Below, in pieces: positions 19,455 through 27,870 of a stretch of DNA of 54,620 nt; position 1 is the first letter of the stretch; each line of letters starts with the position of its first letter. This DNA is from Anaerobacillus alkalilacustris (lineage in GTDB: Bacteria; Bacillota; Bacilli; Bacillales; Anaerobacillaceae). The notes beneath the pieces are model-generated. The model had not been told where the DNA came from and searched no databases. It saw only the letters and a program-made list of their open reading frames with translations. The stretch covers positions 106,374 to 160,993 of the forward strand of contig NZ_MLQR01000016.1 of the NCBI RefSeq assembly GCF_001866005.1. The letters run 5' to 3'. The translations under genes and the position numbers were made by a program.

Positions 19455-20627
19455 TTATTTTTTTACTAAACTACTTTCTATGGTCTCAAGGGCTTGTGTA
19501 AAATCACTAATAAGATCATCAACATCTTCTAAACCTACAGATAATCTCAATAGACCATCACTGATCCCACGCTTTTCCCTTTCTTCTTTAGGCATTGAAC
19601 CGTGAGACATTGTAGTTGGGTAGGAAAGAATCGTTTCGACCGCTCCTAGACTTACTGCAAACACTGGTAGTTTTACGTTTTCAACGAAGGCTTTAGCATT
19701 TTCTTTTGATGAAAACTCAAATGATAGAACGGCACCATGACTTGTTGATTGCTGTTCTTGAATTTCTTTTCCTGGGTGCTGTGGCAGACCTGGATAGTAA
19801 ACTTTTTCAACTTCTTGTCGACCATTTAACCACTCAGCTAGTTTTGCAGCAGCAAGAGTGCTAGCATTCATCCTAACTTGTAATGTTTTTAATCCCCTTA
19901 GTACAAGCCAACTATCTTGTACGCCTAAAATTGCTCCAAACGAGTTTTGCAAAAAAGCTAGTCGCTTTCCTAACTCTTCATCTTTAACAACTGCAAGACC
20001 AGCTACAACATCACTATGTCCACCAAGAAACTTAGTAGCACTGTGTAGTACAATATCTACTCCCAGTTCTAAAGGTCTTTGAAAAACAGGTGTTAAGAAG
20101 GTATTATCACAAAATGTTAAACAATTATGTTTTTTAGCTAATTTAACCATTGCACGAATATCTGTTATTTTCAATGTAGGATTTGATGGTGTTTCGATGT
20201 AAATTAATTTTGTATTTGGTTGAACTTTCTCAGCAACTTCCACTTCATTTGTCATATCTACAAATGTATGTTCAATTCCGAATCGAGGTAAAACCTCTGT
20301 AACAAAACGATACGTTCCACCATAAACATCTTCTGTAATTAATACATGGTCACCTTCTGAAAGAAGCATAAATGCAGTAGATATAGCAGCCATTCCTGAA
20401 GAAAAAGCAAAGCCTCTAGTTCCTCCTTCAAGCTGAGCGATTACATCCTCTAATGCTTTTCTCGTCGGATTCGATCCTCTTGCATATTCATAAATACCAA
20501 ACTCATCAAATGAGTTTTGATGAAATGTAGAGGAATGATGAATAGGAACACTAACCGCTCCTGTTGACGGACAAACTTTATGGTCATTATGCAATAATTG
20601 TGTATGAATGTGATAATTTTCAGACAA
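19455..20627 (-). CDS. metC: cystathionine beta-lyase
   Basis: PLP enzyme of the Cys/Met metabolism family that cleaves cystathionine to homocysteine, pyruvate and ammonia. The 390 residues match B. subtilis MetC in length. The PLP Lys lies in HSATKFLGGHSD, with YIETPSNPTL and SSGMAAI also typical. TTG at 20627 is used (AAGGAG, 9-nt spacer); a TTG three codons earlier is too close. It follows metI, whose product makes cystathionine. Gamma-lyase activity cannot be excluded from sequence alone. Confidence 0.9.
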   Translation of the reverse strand: MSENYHIHTQLLHNDHKVCPSTGAVSVPIHHSSTFHQNSFDEFGIYEYARGSNPTRKALEDVIAQLEGGTRGFAFSSGMAAISTAFMLLSEGDHVLITEDVYGGTYRFVTEVLPRFGIEHTFVDMTNEVEVAEKVQPNTKLIYIETPSNPTLKITDIRAMVKLAKKHNCLTFCDNTFLTPVFQRPLELGVDIVLHSATKFLGGHSDVVAGLAVVKDEELGKRLAFLQNSFGAILGVQDSWLVLRGLKTLQVRMNASTLAAAKLAEWLNGRQEVEKVYYPGLPQHPGKEIQEQQSTSHGAVLSFEFSSKENAKAFVENVKLPVFAVSLGAVETILSYPTTMSHGSMPKEEREKRGISDGLLRLSVGLEDVDDLISDFTQALETIESSLVKK

Positions 20628-20640
20628 AACAAACAACTCC

Positions 20641-21744
20641 TTATTTTAATATCTCGAATGCTTGAGTTAAATCATCAATTAAGTCTTCTTTATTCTCAAT
20701 TCCAACTGAAAGTCGAAGAAGTCTACTACATACTCCATACTTTTCACGTAATTCAAGTGGTATGTCTGCATGAGTTTGTGTTGTCGGATACGTCATAAGA
20801 CTTTCTACTCCACCTAAACTCTCAGCAAAAGTTATTAATTTTAATTGTTGTAAAAGGGAATTCACACATGCTCCATTTTCTATTCGAAACGAAAGCATCC
20901 CACCTCGACCAGGGTAAAGTACATCTGTAACTTTCGGATGATCTAGTAAAAAATTTGCAACTGCCTTAGCATTTTCTTCGTGCTTTTCCATTCTTAATGC
21001 TAAAGTTTTCATTCCACGAATAAGTAACCATGAATCAAACGGAGAAAGTACTGCCCCTATACCATTATGAAAGAAAGCAATTCTCTCACACAACTCTTCT
21101 CCTTTTGCAACAACGAGACCAGCAAGTACATCATTGTGTCCGCCTAAATATTTAGTTGCACTATGGATCGTAATATCTGCACCTAACTCAATTGGCCTTT
21201 GTAAAAGTGGGGTGAAAAATGTATTATCGACAATTAACAGCAGATCGTTTTCTTTTGCAACTTTACTCACTCTTTGAATATCTATTTCTTGCATAAGTGG
21301 ATTTGTTGGTGTTTCGATAAATATAGCTTTGGTTTTATCTGTTATTAATGAGGAGAGCTCTTCATAGCTCTCTCCATCCCAATATTGAAAAGATAACCCC
21401 CAATGCTTCCAGCCTTGCTCGAACAAACGATATGTTCCACCATACAAATCTTGGCAAGCAATCAACTCGTCTCCTTCTTTAAATATAGACATTATCGTTT
21501 GAATAGCAGCCATACCTGAACTACAAGCATAACCTCTATCTCCACCTTCTAACTCCGCAATTCCTTCTTCTAAAAGTTGTCTAGTCGGATTTCCAGTTCT
21601 CGTATAATCATAACCTGTTGATTGGCCAATCCCTGCATGACGATAAGCTGTCGAAAAATAAACGGGTGGATTAATTGCTCCTGTTTTCGCTTCACTTCTA
21701 TTGCCTAACTGAACTAAATTCGTCTCAATATGCTTGTAACCCAT
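20641..21744 (-). CDS. metI: cystathionine gamma-synthase / O-acetylhomoserine sulfhydrylase
   Basis: PLP enzyme (367 residues) that joins activated homoserine with cysteine or sulfide, the entry step of the operon. Visible motifs: YDYTRTGNPTR, CSSGMAAI, FIETPTNPLM and the PLP Lys in HSATKYLGGHND. It is the first gene after the SAM riboswitch and matches MetI of B. subtilis. GGGGGAG precedes the ATG. It is paralogous to the next gene (metC). Confidence 0.92.
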   Translation of the reverse strand: MGYKHIETNLVQLGNRSEAKTGAINPPVYFSTAYRHAGIGQSTGYDYTRTGNPTRQLLEEGIAELEGGDRGYACSSGMAAIQTIMSIFKEGDELIACQDLYGGTYRLFEQGWKHWGLSFQYWDGESYEELSSLITDKTKAIFIETPTNPLMQEIDIQRVSKVAKENDLLLIVDNTFFTPLLQRPIELGADITIHSATKYLGGHNDVLAGLVVAKGEELCERIAFFHNGIGAVLSPFDSWLLIRGMKTLALRMEKHEENAKAVANFLLDHPKVTDVLYPGRGGMLSFRIENGACVNSLLQQLKLITFAESLGGVESLMTYPTTQTHADIPLELREKYGVCSRLLRLSVGIENKEDLIDDLTQAFEILK

Positions 21745-21938
21745 TTTGACTCCCCCATAATAATTATGTTTAAATCTTAATAGTTTAAATTATTAGAAAA
21801 CTCTTTTTTCAAAAGTCTATTAGTGACCTTTCCCCTTCAATATATACTTTACTTTTTCATTGAAGCACCTTGAAATAGGCTTCCTAATAAAATATAAAGT
21901 ATGAAGTCAACATAATCGATTATCCTAAAAAATTATAA

Positions 21939-21970
21939 CAAAAAACCTTCTTCCAAAATAAGAAGAAGGG
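21939..21970 (-). terminator. SAM-riboswitch expression-platform terminator
   Basis: On the minus strand CCCTTCTTCTTATTTTGGAA leads into GAAGGTTTTTT: a CCTTCTTC / GAAGAAGG-type stem and a T-run between the SAM aptamer and metI. Confidence 0.85.
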
Positions 21971-21985
21971 ACTAATATAAATTAG

Positions 21986-22099
21986 ACTTCTTCTCATCTT
22001 CCAAGTAATTTGATCACTTGGTGGATTTAGCACCTGACCGGAGTCCGGCTGGTTGCTGAGATATCACAGGGCCACTTCCCTCCATCTCTCTCGATAAGA
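21986..22099 (-). promoter_or_regulatory. SAM-I riboswitch (S-box)
   Basis: The minus strand shows the S-box core: GAGAGAGATGGAGGGAAGTG, GCCCTGTGATATCTCAGCAA, CCAGCCGGACTCCGG, TCAGGTGCTAAATCCACC and a P4 arm. P1 is formed by TTCTTATC and GATGAGAA. High SAM should favour the downstream terminator and shut off metI-metC-yitJ-metH. Confidence 0.95.
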
Positions 22100-22133
22100 A
22101 TTTTAAAAAAATTTTAAATTTTCTTTGATTATT

Positions 22134-22162
22134 AAACTACACTATTTTTATTAAAATTGCAA
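22134..22162 (-). promoter_or_regulatory. possible sigma-A promoter of the met operon
   Basis: On the minus strand TTGCAA (22157-22162) and TAGTTT (22134-22139) are 17 bp apart, about 35 bp upstream of the SAM aptamer. The -35 match is fair and the -10 weak. Confidence 0.35.
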
Positions 22163-22303
22163 ATAATTTATTTAATTGAATAAATATCTTAATTACAAAA
22201 CGAGCTACATAAATCTATTTCTGGTCGCGAACGGTCAAACGCAACTAAAAATTTTACCATAGTATTGAGGGTAATGTATTCTAAAATTCATATGATTATC
22301 TGG

Positions 22304-22471
22304 TTATTCAGGGTTAGCATCAACTTCTAAATGCTCTTCGTTCCCACATATACAACGTTTAAACCCTGTTTCAAACTGGCCTTCAGAAGTCCGCTTTCCC
22401 CGTAAAATATACTTTTCCCCACATTTGTTACAGCGAACGGTTACCTTAAACCTTTGCTTTATTTTTAACAA
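22304..22471 (-). CDS. small zinc-ribbon-like protein
   Basis: 55-residue protein with two CxxC/CxC knuckles, CNKCGEKY and RCICGN, spaced about 25 residues, which suggests a structural zinc. TTG at 22471 is chosen because GAGGTGA lies 5 nt upstream. The frame extends to 22528, but that start overlaps the prsW end and has no Shine-Dalgarno. Cotranscription with prsW is likely. I do not recognise a named family, and the function is unknown. Confidence 0.6.
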   Translation of the reverse strand: MLKIKQRFKVTVRCNKCGEKYILRGKRTSEGQFETGFKRCICGNEEHLEVDANPE

Positions 22472-22524
22472 TAGGCTCACCTCAGTTTTTATATTTCTTA
22501 CTCCTACTATTTTTACCCAACTTC

Positions 22525-23202
22525 TCAAATATTTTTCACCTCAGTACTATGATTTGTAAAATATTTTGAGTTTGCTAATTTAACTTTTCTTAACGCTAAA
22601 TACCACAAGAAAAACATGAAGGGCAACATAAAATATATCCAATATTTTTGTACATGTAATATATAATTAAATACCCCATGTAAAACCCAAGGAATAAGAA
22701 AGGACAATAGTTTTAATTTCTCTCTTTTACCTTTTTTACTGAACTTTGCTTTTCCTAAATAATAACCCATAATTACACCGAATAGAGCATGACTTGAAAC
22801 TGGCAATAACGCTCTAAAAAAAGCTTGTTCAACTCCCAATGCTAGCAAATAAAAAACATTTTCCATTGTTGCAAAGCCAAGAGAAACAGAAACACCATAA
22901 ACAATGCCATCATAATGTTGGTTAAATTGAACATGCTTATAGGCGATATAATACAAAATAAACCACTTAAAAAACTCTTCGAATAAAGCAGCTAAAACGA
23001 ATGACTCTAAGAATGGACCTAATAATAAACCTTCTTCTTGAAAGGCATATTGAATAACTATCACTGGAAAAACAATTAATACACCATAAATAAAACTGCG
23101 TATGACCATACCAATCGGCTCAGAGTTGTACTGATCTTTTAAATAAAAGAAACAGAGTAACGCAACACTAGGAGCTAAACTAGCAAAAATTATACTTACC
23201 AT
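22525..23202 (-). CDS. prsW: PrsW-family intramembrane protease
   Basis: Multi-pass membrane protein of about 225 residues. The family's glutamate motif is in FEEFFKW, followed by HYDGIVYGVSVSLGFATMEN and HALFGVIMGYYLG. In B. subtilis PrsW makes the first cut in anti-sigma factor RsiW; RsiW itself is not in this window. Start choice: ATG at 23202 aligns with the family N-terminus (MVSIIFASLAPS) and has GAGAGG 13 nt upstream. An ATG at 23232 would add ten basic residues without a visible Shine-Dalgarno. Confidence 0.85.
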   Translation of the reverse strand: MVSIIFASLAPSVALLCFFYLKDQYNSEPIGMVIRSFIYGVLIVFPVIVIQYAFQEEGLLLGPFLESFVLAALFEEFFKWFILYYIAYKHVQFNQHYDGIVYGVSVSLGFATMENVFYLLALGVEQAFFRALLPVSSHALFGVIMGYYLGKAKFSKKGKREKLKLLSFLIPWVLHGVFNYILHVQKYWIYFMLPFMFFLWYLALRKVKLANSKYFTNHSTEVKNI

Positions 23203-23292
23203 TACAATTATTTTTCCTCTCTTTTTTTTCATGGTACCATAATTTATTTTTATTTGAGAATAAAATCAATTATATTTAAAATAGCTATATTA

Positions 23293-23390
23293 AGTGAACT
23301 CGTTTCAGCAAGCTGAAACATCGGAAAATCCCACCTACGCTACGCTTAGAGGTGGGGGACTTTCCCCCTAAAAAATTCAGATAAATTAAC
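23293..23390 (+). repeat. family B hairpin element (subtype B2)
   Basis: GAACTCG, then hairpin GTTTCAGC/GCTGAAAC, then ACATCGGAAA, then hairpin CCCACCT...AGGTGGG, then an A-rich tail ending AAAAAATTCAGATAAATTA. The tail is shared with the copy at 28575-28709. It ends about 10 bp before the ansA ribosome binding site, so it must lie in or close to the ansA leader. It resembles an IS200/IS605-type end structure, by inference. Confidence 0.75.
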
Positions 23391-23410
23391 TAAATTAAGG
23401 AATGATAAAC

Positions 23411-24382
23411 TTGAAAAATATTTTATTACTACATACTGGTGGGACGATTGCAATGAGCGAGGACCACGAAACTGGTGCTGTTACCCCTGAAGGACAAAAT
23501 CCATTAGAAACGAATTTAAAAGCATTAGAAAAACACGCAAAAATAACATCTGAACAATATGTTAATATTCCTTCCCCTCACATGACTCCAAAAATTATGT
23601 TTGAACTTGCTAAGCATGTGGACGAAAAGATTATTAAAGAAAAATATGATGGAGTTATTATTACTCATGGTACAGATACTCTAGAGGAAACTGCTTATTT
23701 ATTAGACTTACTAATACAAACAAGTATCCCAGTAATTGTAACAGGCGCAATGCGTTCAAGTAATGAAATGGGCGCCGATGGTCCATATAATTTATTACAA
23801 GCCTTGAGGGTCGCTATTTGTGACGAGGCTTATCGTAAAGGGGTTCTTATTGTCTTAAATGATGAAATACATACAGCAAAAAATGTAACCAAAACTCATA
23901 CTAGCAACATAGCAACTTTCCAAAGCCCTCAATACGGTCCAATTGGAACAGTAACAAAAAGAGGCGTATTTTTTCATCATATCCCAACGAAACGGGATAG
24001 CTACGTAATCAAAAAGCTATCTAAAAAAGTATTACTATTAAAAGCTTTTGCCGGAATGGACGACGAGCTTATTCAAGCAGTTTCAAGCATGAAATTAGAC
24101 GGGGTGGTCATAGAAGCTTTTGGCCAAGGAAACCTACCTCCAAACATGGTACCTAGTCTAGAAAAACTATTATTAAATCAAATCCCTATCGTATTAGTAT
24201 CACGATGCTTCAACGGAATCGTTCAGGATACTTATGGATATGACGGGGGCGGAAGGCAGCTTAAAAAGTTAGGTGTCATTTTCACAAATGGATTAAATGG
24301 ACAAAAAGCTCGCTTAAAGCTTATGGTTGCTTTGGAATTAACAAATAATCATGATGACCTGCAAGAGTTATTCTTAAACTGA
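23411..24382 (+). CDS. ansA: L-asparaginase, type I (AnsA-like)
   Basis: Hydrolyses asparagine to aspartate and ammonia. It has 323 residues from the TTG at 23411, which has AAGGA 8 nt upstream; the ATG at 23402 abuts that Shine-Dalgarno. Catalytic Thr12 lies in HTGGTIAMSE, and the second triad motif is HGTDTLEET near residue 90. There is no signal peptide, so the enzyme is cytoplasmic. It is one of few plus-strand genes here, bracketed by a family B element upstream and a family C element downstream. Confidence 0.93.
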   Translation: MKNILLLHTGGTIAMSEDHETGAVTPEGQNPLETNLKALEKHAKITSEQYVNIPSPHMTPKIMFELAKHVDEKIIKEKYDGVIITHGTDTLEETAYLLDLLIQTSIPVIVTGAMRSSNEMGADGPYNLLQALRVAICDEAYRKGVLIVLNDEIHTAKNVTKTHTSNIATFQSPQYGPIGTVTKRGVFFHHIPTKRDSYVIKKLSKKVLLLKAFAGMDDELIQAVSSMKLDGVVIEAFGQGNLPPNMVPSLEKLLLNQIPIVLVSRCFNGIVQDTYGYDGGGRQLKKLGVIFTNGLNGQKARLKLMVALELTNNHDDLQELFLN

Positions 24383-24407
24383 CATTAAAAGGCTTGCTAG
24401 CTGAACT

Positions 24408-24542
24408 TAAATCATTGACGATTTTCCTTTCCCTCCACTGATTGTTATTATATCTTATCTGACCTAAGGGGCAGTTAATCACCACCTTCGCTTTTTTAGT
24501 TTTGAGGTAGGAGTTTTACTGCCCCTTAGGGTGGGATCAATG
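24408..24542 (+). repeat. family C hairpin element
   Basis: Shares with 30803-30964 the left GCTGAACTT, the internal CACTGATTGTTA segment and the right part GTTTTGAGGTAG...TTTTACTGCCCC...GTGGGAT. Two to three hairpins are possible. It directly follows ansA and may act as its terminator. It resembles a palindrome-associated IS200/IS605 derivative. Confidence 0.65.
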
Positions 24543-24588
24543 TAAGCTTTTTCTCTTATCACCATATAGCCAGGTTAAGAATTCACTA

Positions 24589-24675
24589 CAAGAAAAGCGC
24601 AAGCGCCTTGTCATGAGCGAAAGGCACTGAAGCTAGACAAGTTTCCAAGTTAGAAATTTATAAATTCTGATTATA
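24589..24675 (+). repeat. family A repeat, internally deleted
   Basis: Left end AAGAAAAGCGCAAGCGCCTT is joined directly, after AAAGGCACTG, to the right end AAGCTAGACAAGTTTCCAAG and TTATAAATTCTGATTAT. It lacks the central modules and is about 85 bp. It abuts the gudB terminator. Confidence 0.85.
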
Positions 24676-24682
24676 TAATAAA

Positions 24683-24740
24683 GCCACACCAAGCAAATTT
24701 AGTTACGAACGATCAACTGAAGTAAATTCGCGTGGTGTGA
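24683..24740 (-). terminator. probable terminator downstream of gudB
   Basis: Imperfect inverted repeat CACACCAAGCAAATTTA / TAAATTCGCGTGGTGTG around a 20-nt centre, followed on minus by CTTTATTATA. It lies 50 bp after the gudB stop. The T-run is weak. Confidence 0.5.
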
Positions 24741-24790
24741 CGTAAAAGCTGAATATATATAATTCATTATATACAAGTTATACCTGAACT

Positions 24791-26056
24791 TTAGATCCAG
24801 CCTCGAAAGCGAGAGGCTTCAGCCATTTTTCTGACACCTACCATATAAGCAGCTAAACGCATATCTACCTTTCTTGTTGTTGAAACTCGGTAAACATTTT
24901 CAAAAGAAGTTGACATGACTTTTTCTAATTTCTTTTCAACTTCTTCTTCATTCCAGTAATACCCTTGATTATTCTGAACCCATTCAAAGTACGAAACAGT
25001 AACACCACCGGCACTCGCAAGAACGTCAGGAACGAGAAGAATATCACGTTTATTTAATTCCTTTGTTGCTTCTAATGTAGTTGGCCCATTAGCGGCTTCA
25101 ACTACAATTTTTGCTTTAATATTATTCACATTTTCTTTAGTAATTTGATTTTCAATCGCAGCGGGAACTAAAATATCACAATCAAGTTCTAATAGCTCTT
25201 TGTTTGTAATAGTTTCTTTAAAAAGTTTCGTAACAGTTCCAAAACTATCACGACGATCCAACAAATAACTAATATCTAACCCATTTGGATCATGCAGTGC
25301 ACCATAAGCATCTGAAATACCGATGACCTTTGCTCCGGCATCATACATAAATTTAGCTAGATAACTGCCCGCATTACCAAAGCCTTGAATAACTATACGA
25401 GCATTTTCGATAGGAATATTTTTCTTTTTGGCGGCTTCACGTATACATATAGTAACACCTTTGGCGGTTGCTGTTTCCCTACCGTGTGACCCCCCTAAAA
25501 CAATTGGTTTTCCAGTAATAAAGCCAGGCGAATCAAATTCTTTAATTCTACTATATTCGTCCATCATCCATGCCATAATTTGTGAATTAGTGAATACATC
25601 AGGAGCAGGTATATCTTTTGTCGGACCAACAATTTGACTAATTGAACGAACGTAACCTCTACTCAGTCTCTCTAATTCACGAAAAGACATAATTCGAGGG
25701 TCACAAATAATCCCACCTTTCCCACCGCCATATGGTAAATCAACAATACCAGCTTTCAAACTCATCCAAATAGAAAGTGCCTTTACCTCGTTTTCTGTGA
25801 CGTTAGGGTGAAAGCGAACACCACCCTTTGTCGGGCCAACTGAATCGTTATGTTGTGCCCTAAAACCAGTAAATATTTTAATTGTATCATCGTCCATTCT
25901 AACTGGAATTCTTACCGTTAACATTCTAAGCGGTTCCTTCATTAATTCATATACTTCGGTCGAATATCCTAATTTATCTAACGCTAACTTAATAACTGAT
26001 TGTGTAGACTTTAATACATCTGTAGATTCCTCTTTACCATTTGAGCCTGTAACCAC
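24791..26056 (-). CDS. gudB: glutamate dehydrogenase, NAD-dependent type
   Basis: Oxidatively deaminates glutamate to 2-oxoglutarate and ammonia. The 421 residues include GPTKGGVRFHPNV, the active-site Lys motif PYGGGKGGI and the Rossmann GFGNAGSYLAKF. The inactivating direct repeat of domesticated B. subtilis gudB is not present in this region. Start GTG 26056 has GAGGGGTGA 5 nt upstream; a GTG three codons earlier overlaps it. Position next to the MecA-type gene supports gudB over rocG. Coenzyme preference is inferred. Confidence 0.92.
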   Translation of the reverse strand: MVTGSNGKEESTDVLKSTQSVIKLALDKLGYSTEVYELMKEPLRMLTVRIPVRMDDDTIKIFTGFRAQHNDSVGPTKGGVRFHPNVTENEVKALSIWMSLKAGIVDLPYGGGKGGIICDPRIMSFRELERLSRGYVRSISQIVGPTKDIPAPDVFTNSQIMAWMMDEYSRIKEFDSPGFITGKPIVLGGSHGRETATAKGVTICIREAAKKKNIPIENARIVIQGFGNAGSYLAKFMYDAGAKVIGISDAYGALHDPNGLDISYLLDRRDSFGTVTKLFKETITNKELLELDCDILVPAAIENQITKENVNNIKAKIVVEAANGPTTLEATKELNKRDILLVPDVLASAGGVTVSYFEWVQNNQGYYWNEEEVEKKLEKVMSTSFENVYRVSTTRKVDMRLAAYMVGVRKMAEASRFRGWI

Positions 26057-26571
26057 GATTTTCACCCCTCTATGAATAACATGTCTTTTCTGAGGAAATT
26101 CATTTTTTATCTCCTTTGTTAATTAATGAATTTCATAATTCGTTATTCTCGCCACTTAGTTGCAATATTTACATACGTTGAACCCTTCGTACCTAGATAT
26201 ACCTGCATGCGGCTCGTTTTAGGTAAGTATGAAATTCACTCTTATAAACATATTTAAACTTCACATAGAGATTTCACAAGAAAATGGTGTGCTAATAGTA
26301 AAGTACCAGCCGCCTCAAGAGCTATAGAAAAAATTTCACACGACTTTTCTATAGAATATTTCATTGAGGTGAGCTGGCACTTGTAGAAAGAGCTTTTATT
26401 AAGGTTAAATTACTCGCGTTAAAAATTTGTAAGAAATAGGTAGTATGAGATGATACAGAATTCTCTATCAAAACGCTACTCTATCCATTTATTATTACTT
26501 TTCTTTCATTATTATGAATTTCATCATTCATTCTTCTTGCCACTAAGATACTATATCTAGTCCCGTTCTAA
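26057..26571. other. intergenic region between ddl and gudB
   Basis: About 500 bp without a gene. It holds a diverged direct repeat (26124-26159 and 26510-26546: ATGAATTTCAT, then TTCTYGCCACT) flanking a nested hairpin (26306-26378). The gudB promoter should lie here, but I could not assign boxes. Confidence 0.5.
26306..26378. other. nested hairpin in gudB leader / ddl trailer
   Basis: Outer stem CCAGCCGCCTCAA / TTGAGGTGAGCTGG (one G-T, one bulge) and inner stem CTATAGAAAA / TTTTCTATAG. There is no clear T-run, so it is an RNA-structure candidate rather than a standard terminator. Confidence 0.5.
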
Positions 26572-27495
26572 TTACTTATTTAAAGATAATTGTATAAATT
26601 TCTCAATCATATCTTCATAGGATAAACCAACTTCCCTGGCTGCATCCGGATAAAGACTTGTAGGAGTCATTCCTGGGAGAGTATTAACCTCTAGTATTAC
26701 CGGTTCAGATCCATCGTGCGGAACAATAAAATCGACTCTAGAATAAATATCACACCCTAAAGCAACATGGGCTAGTATAGCTTGGTTTTGTAACTGCTTA
26801 GTCAGGTCATCACTTAGTCTAGCTGGAACGATATGCTCACTCATCCCCGGGGCGTATTTAGATTCATAATCATAATATGCATTTTTCGGGACAATCTCAA
26901 CAATTGGTAATGCTTTTACATCACCTTTATTTCCCATAACCGCAATAGTTACTTCTTTTCCCGAGATAAACTCTTCTAATAATACAACATCATCATGTTG
27001 AAACGCTGAGGCAATTCCAGTTATTAGCTCTTTTTTATTATGAGCAATTGTTAAACCAATTGTTGAACCTTCGTGATTTGGCTTAACCACAACCGGATAA
27101 GAAAGCTCATGAGAAAAATCAGTTTCATTAAAGGAATGTTTTTCAACAACCTTTTCCTTAGCAACACGAATTCCATTTAAGTAAAACATCTTTTTAGATT
27201 TTGCCTTATCCATAGCCAAGGCAGAACCTAAAACATTTGATCCTACATATGGGATTCCTAATAAATCTAATAGACCTTGAATTCTCCCATCTTCTCCAAG
27301 TCTCCCATGCAACCCAATAAAAAATATATCAACATCTAAATTCATAATTTGTAGTAAGCATTCTTTCGTTCCTTTAAAGTCAATTTCAATTACGTGATGA
27401 TTTTTTTTCTTTAAAGCTTGAACGATTCCTTTTCCGCTAGATAACGAAACTTCTCTTTCTGATGAAGTTCCACCATAAAGTACACCTATTTTCAT
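26572..27495 (-). CDS. ddl: D-alanine--D-alanine ligase
   Basis: ATP-grasp enzyme making the D-Ala-D-Ala dipeptide of peptidoglycan. The 307 residues include GGTSSEREVSL at the N-terminus, the glycine-rich NHEGSTIG, SRVDFI and the metal and substrate loop EVNTLPGMTPTSLYP. The length fits the short DdlB-like type rather than the longer (about 354 residue) B. subtilis Ddl. AGGAGTGA precedes the ATG. It is a single gene, upstream of gudB. Confidence 0.95.
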   Translation of the reverse strand: MKIGVLYGGTSSEREVSLSSGKGIVQALKKKNHHVIEIDFKGTKECLLQIMNLDVDIFFIGLHGRLGEDGRIQGLLDLLGIPYVGSNVLGSALAMDKAKSKKMFYLNGIRVAKEKVVEKHSFNETDFSHELSYPVVVKPNHEGSTIGLTIAHNKKELITGIASAFQHDDVVLLEEFISGKEVTIAVMGNKGDVKALPIVEIVPKNAYYDYESKYAPGMSEHIVPARLSDDLTKQLQNQAILAHVALGCDIYSRVDFIVPHDGSEPVILEVNTLPGMTPTSLYPDAAREVGLSYEDMIEKFIQLSLNK

Positions 27496-27684
27496 TACAC
27501 TTAATCACTCCTACAACAGATTATGTAAATTAGTATATTCGCCTATTCACTAATTTGTACCTTGTTTTCTAAAGTCTATTTTATATTAACATTGTCCCTC
27601 TAAAAATCAATGAAATTCTAGAAAACAAAAATAACAAGTCTTGTCTAGATAAAAATGGAGCTAAACAGCTTTCTAGCTTTAACT

Positions 27685-27841
27685 CAAGAAAAGCGCAAGG
27701 CGCCCGCCTATCGGAGACAAACACTGGAAGACCTGCTCGTAGCGGTCGGGTTTTTGACCGAAAGAGAAGGTCTGAAGTGATCGAGCCGATGGCGCCTGGA
27801 GCTAGACAGTTTCCAAGTTAGAAATTTATAAATTCTGATTA
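27685..27841 (+). repeat. family A structured repeat, GGCGCC subtype
   Basis: Almost identical to the array copy at 450-606 (one visible change, CGGCGAC to CGGAGAC). The stem GGCGCC..ATCGGC / GCCGAT.GGCGCC and the inner CGGTC...GACCG hairpin are intact. Just before it, AGCTAAACAGCTTTCTAGC (27659 on) looks like the decayed 3' end of an older copy. It abuts the terminator at 27847. Confidence 0.88.
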
Positions 27842-27846
27842 TGTAA

Positions 27847-27870
27847 AAAAAACCCCAACTAGAGGTTTTT
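27847..27870 (-). terminator. intrinsic terminator of the mecA-type gene
   Basis: On minus AAAACCTC / GGGGTTTT with a short loop and eight T after. It overlaps the stop codon region of the gene at 27869. Confidence 0.7.

Noticed and set aside
25800..26000. Search for the inactivating tandem repeat known from cryptic gudB
   Set aside because: The region reads through without duplication, so the enzyme looks intact.
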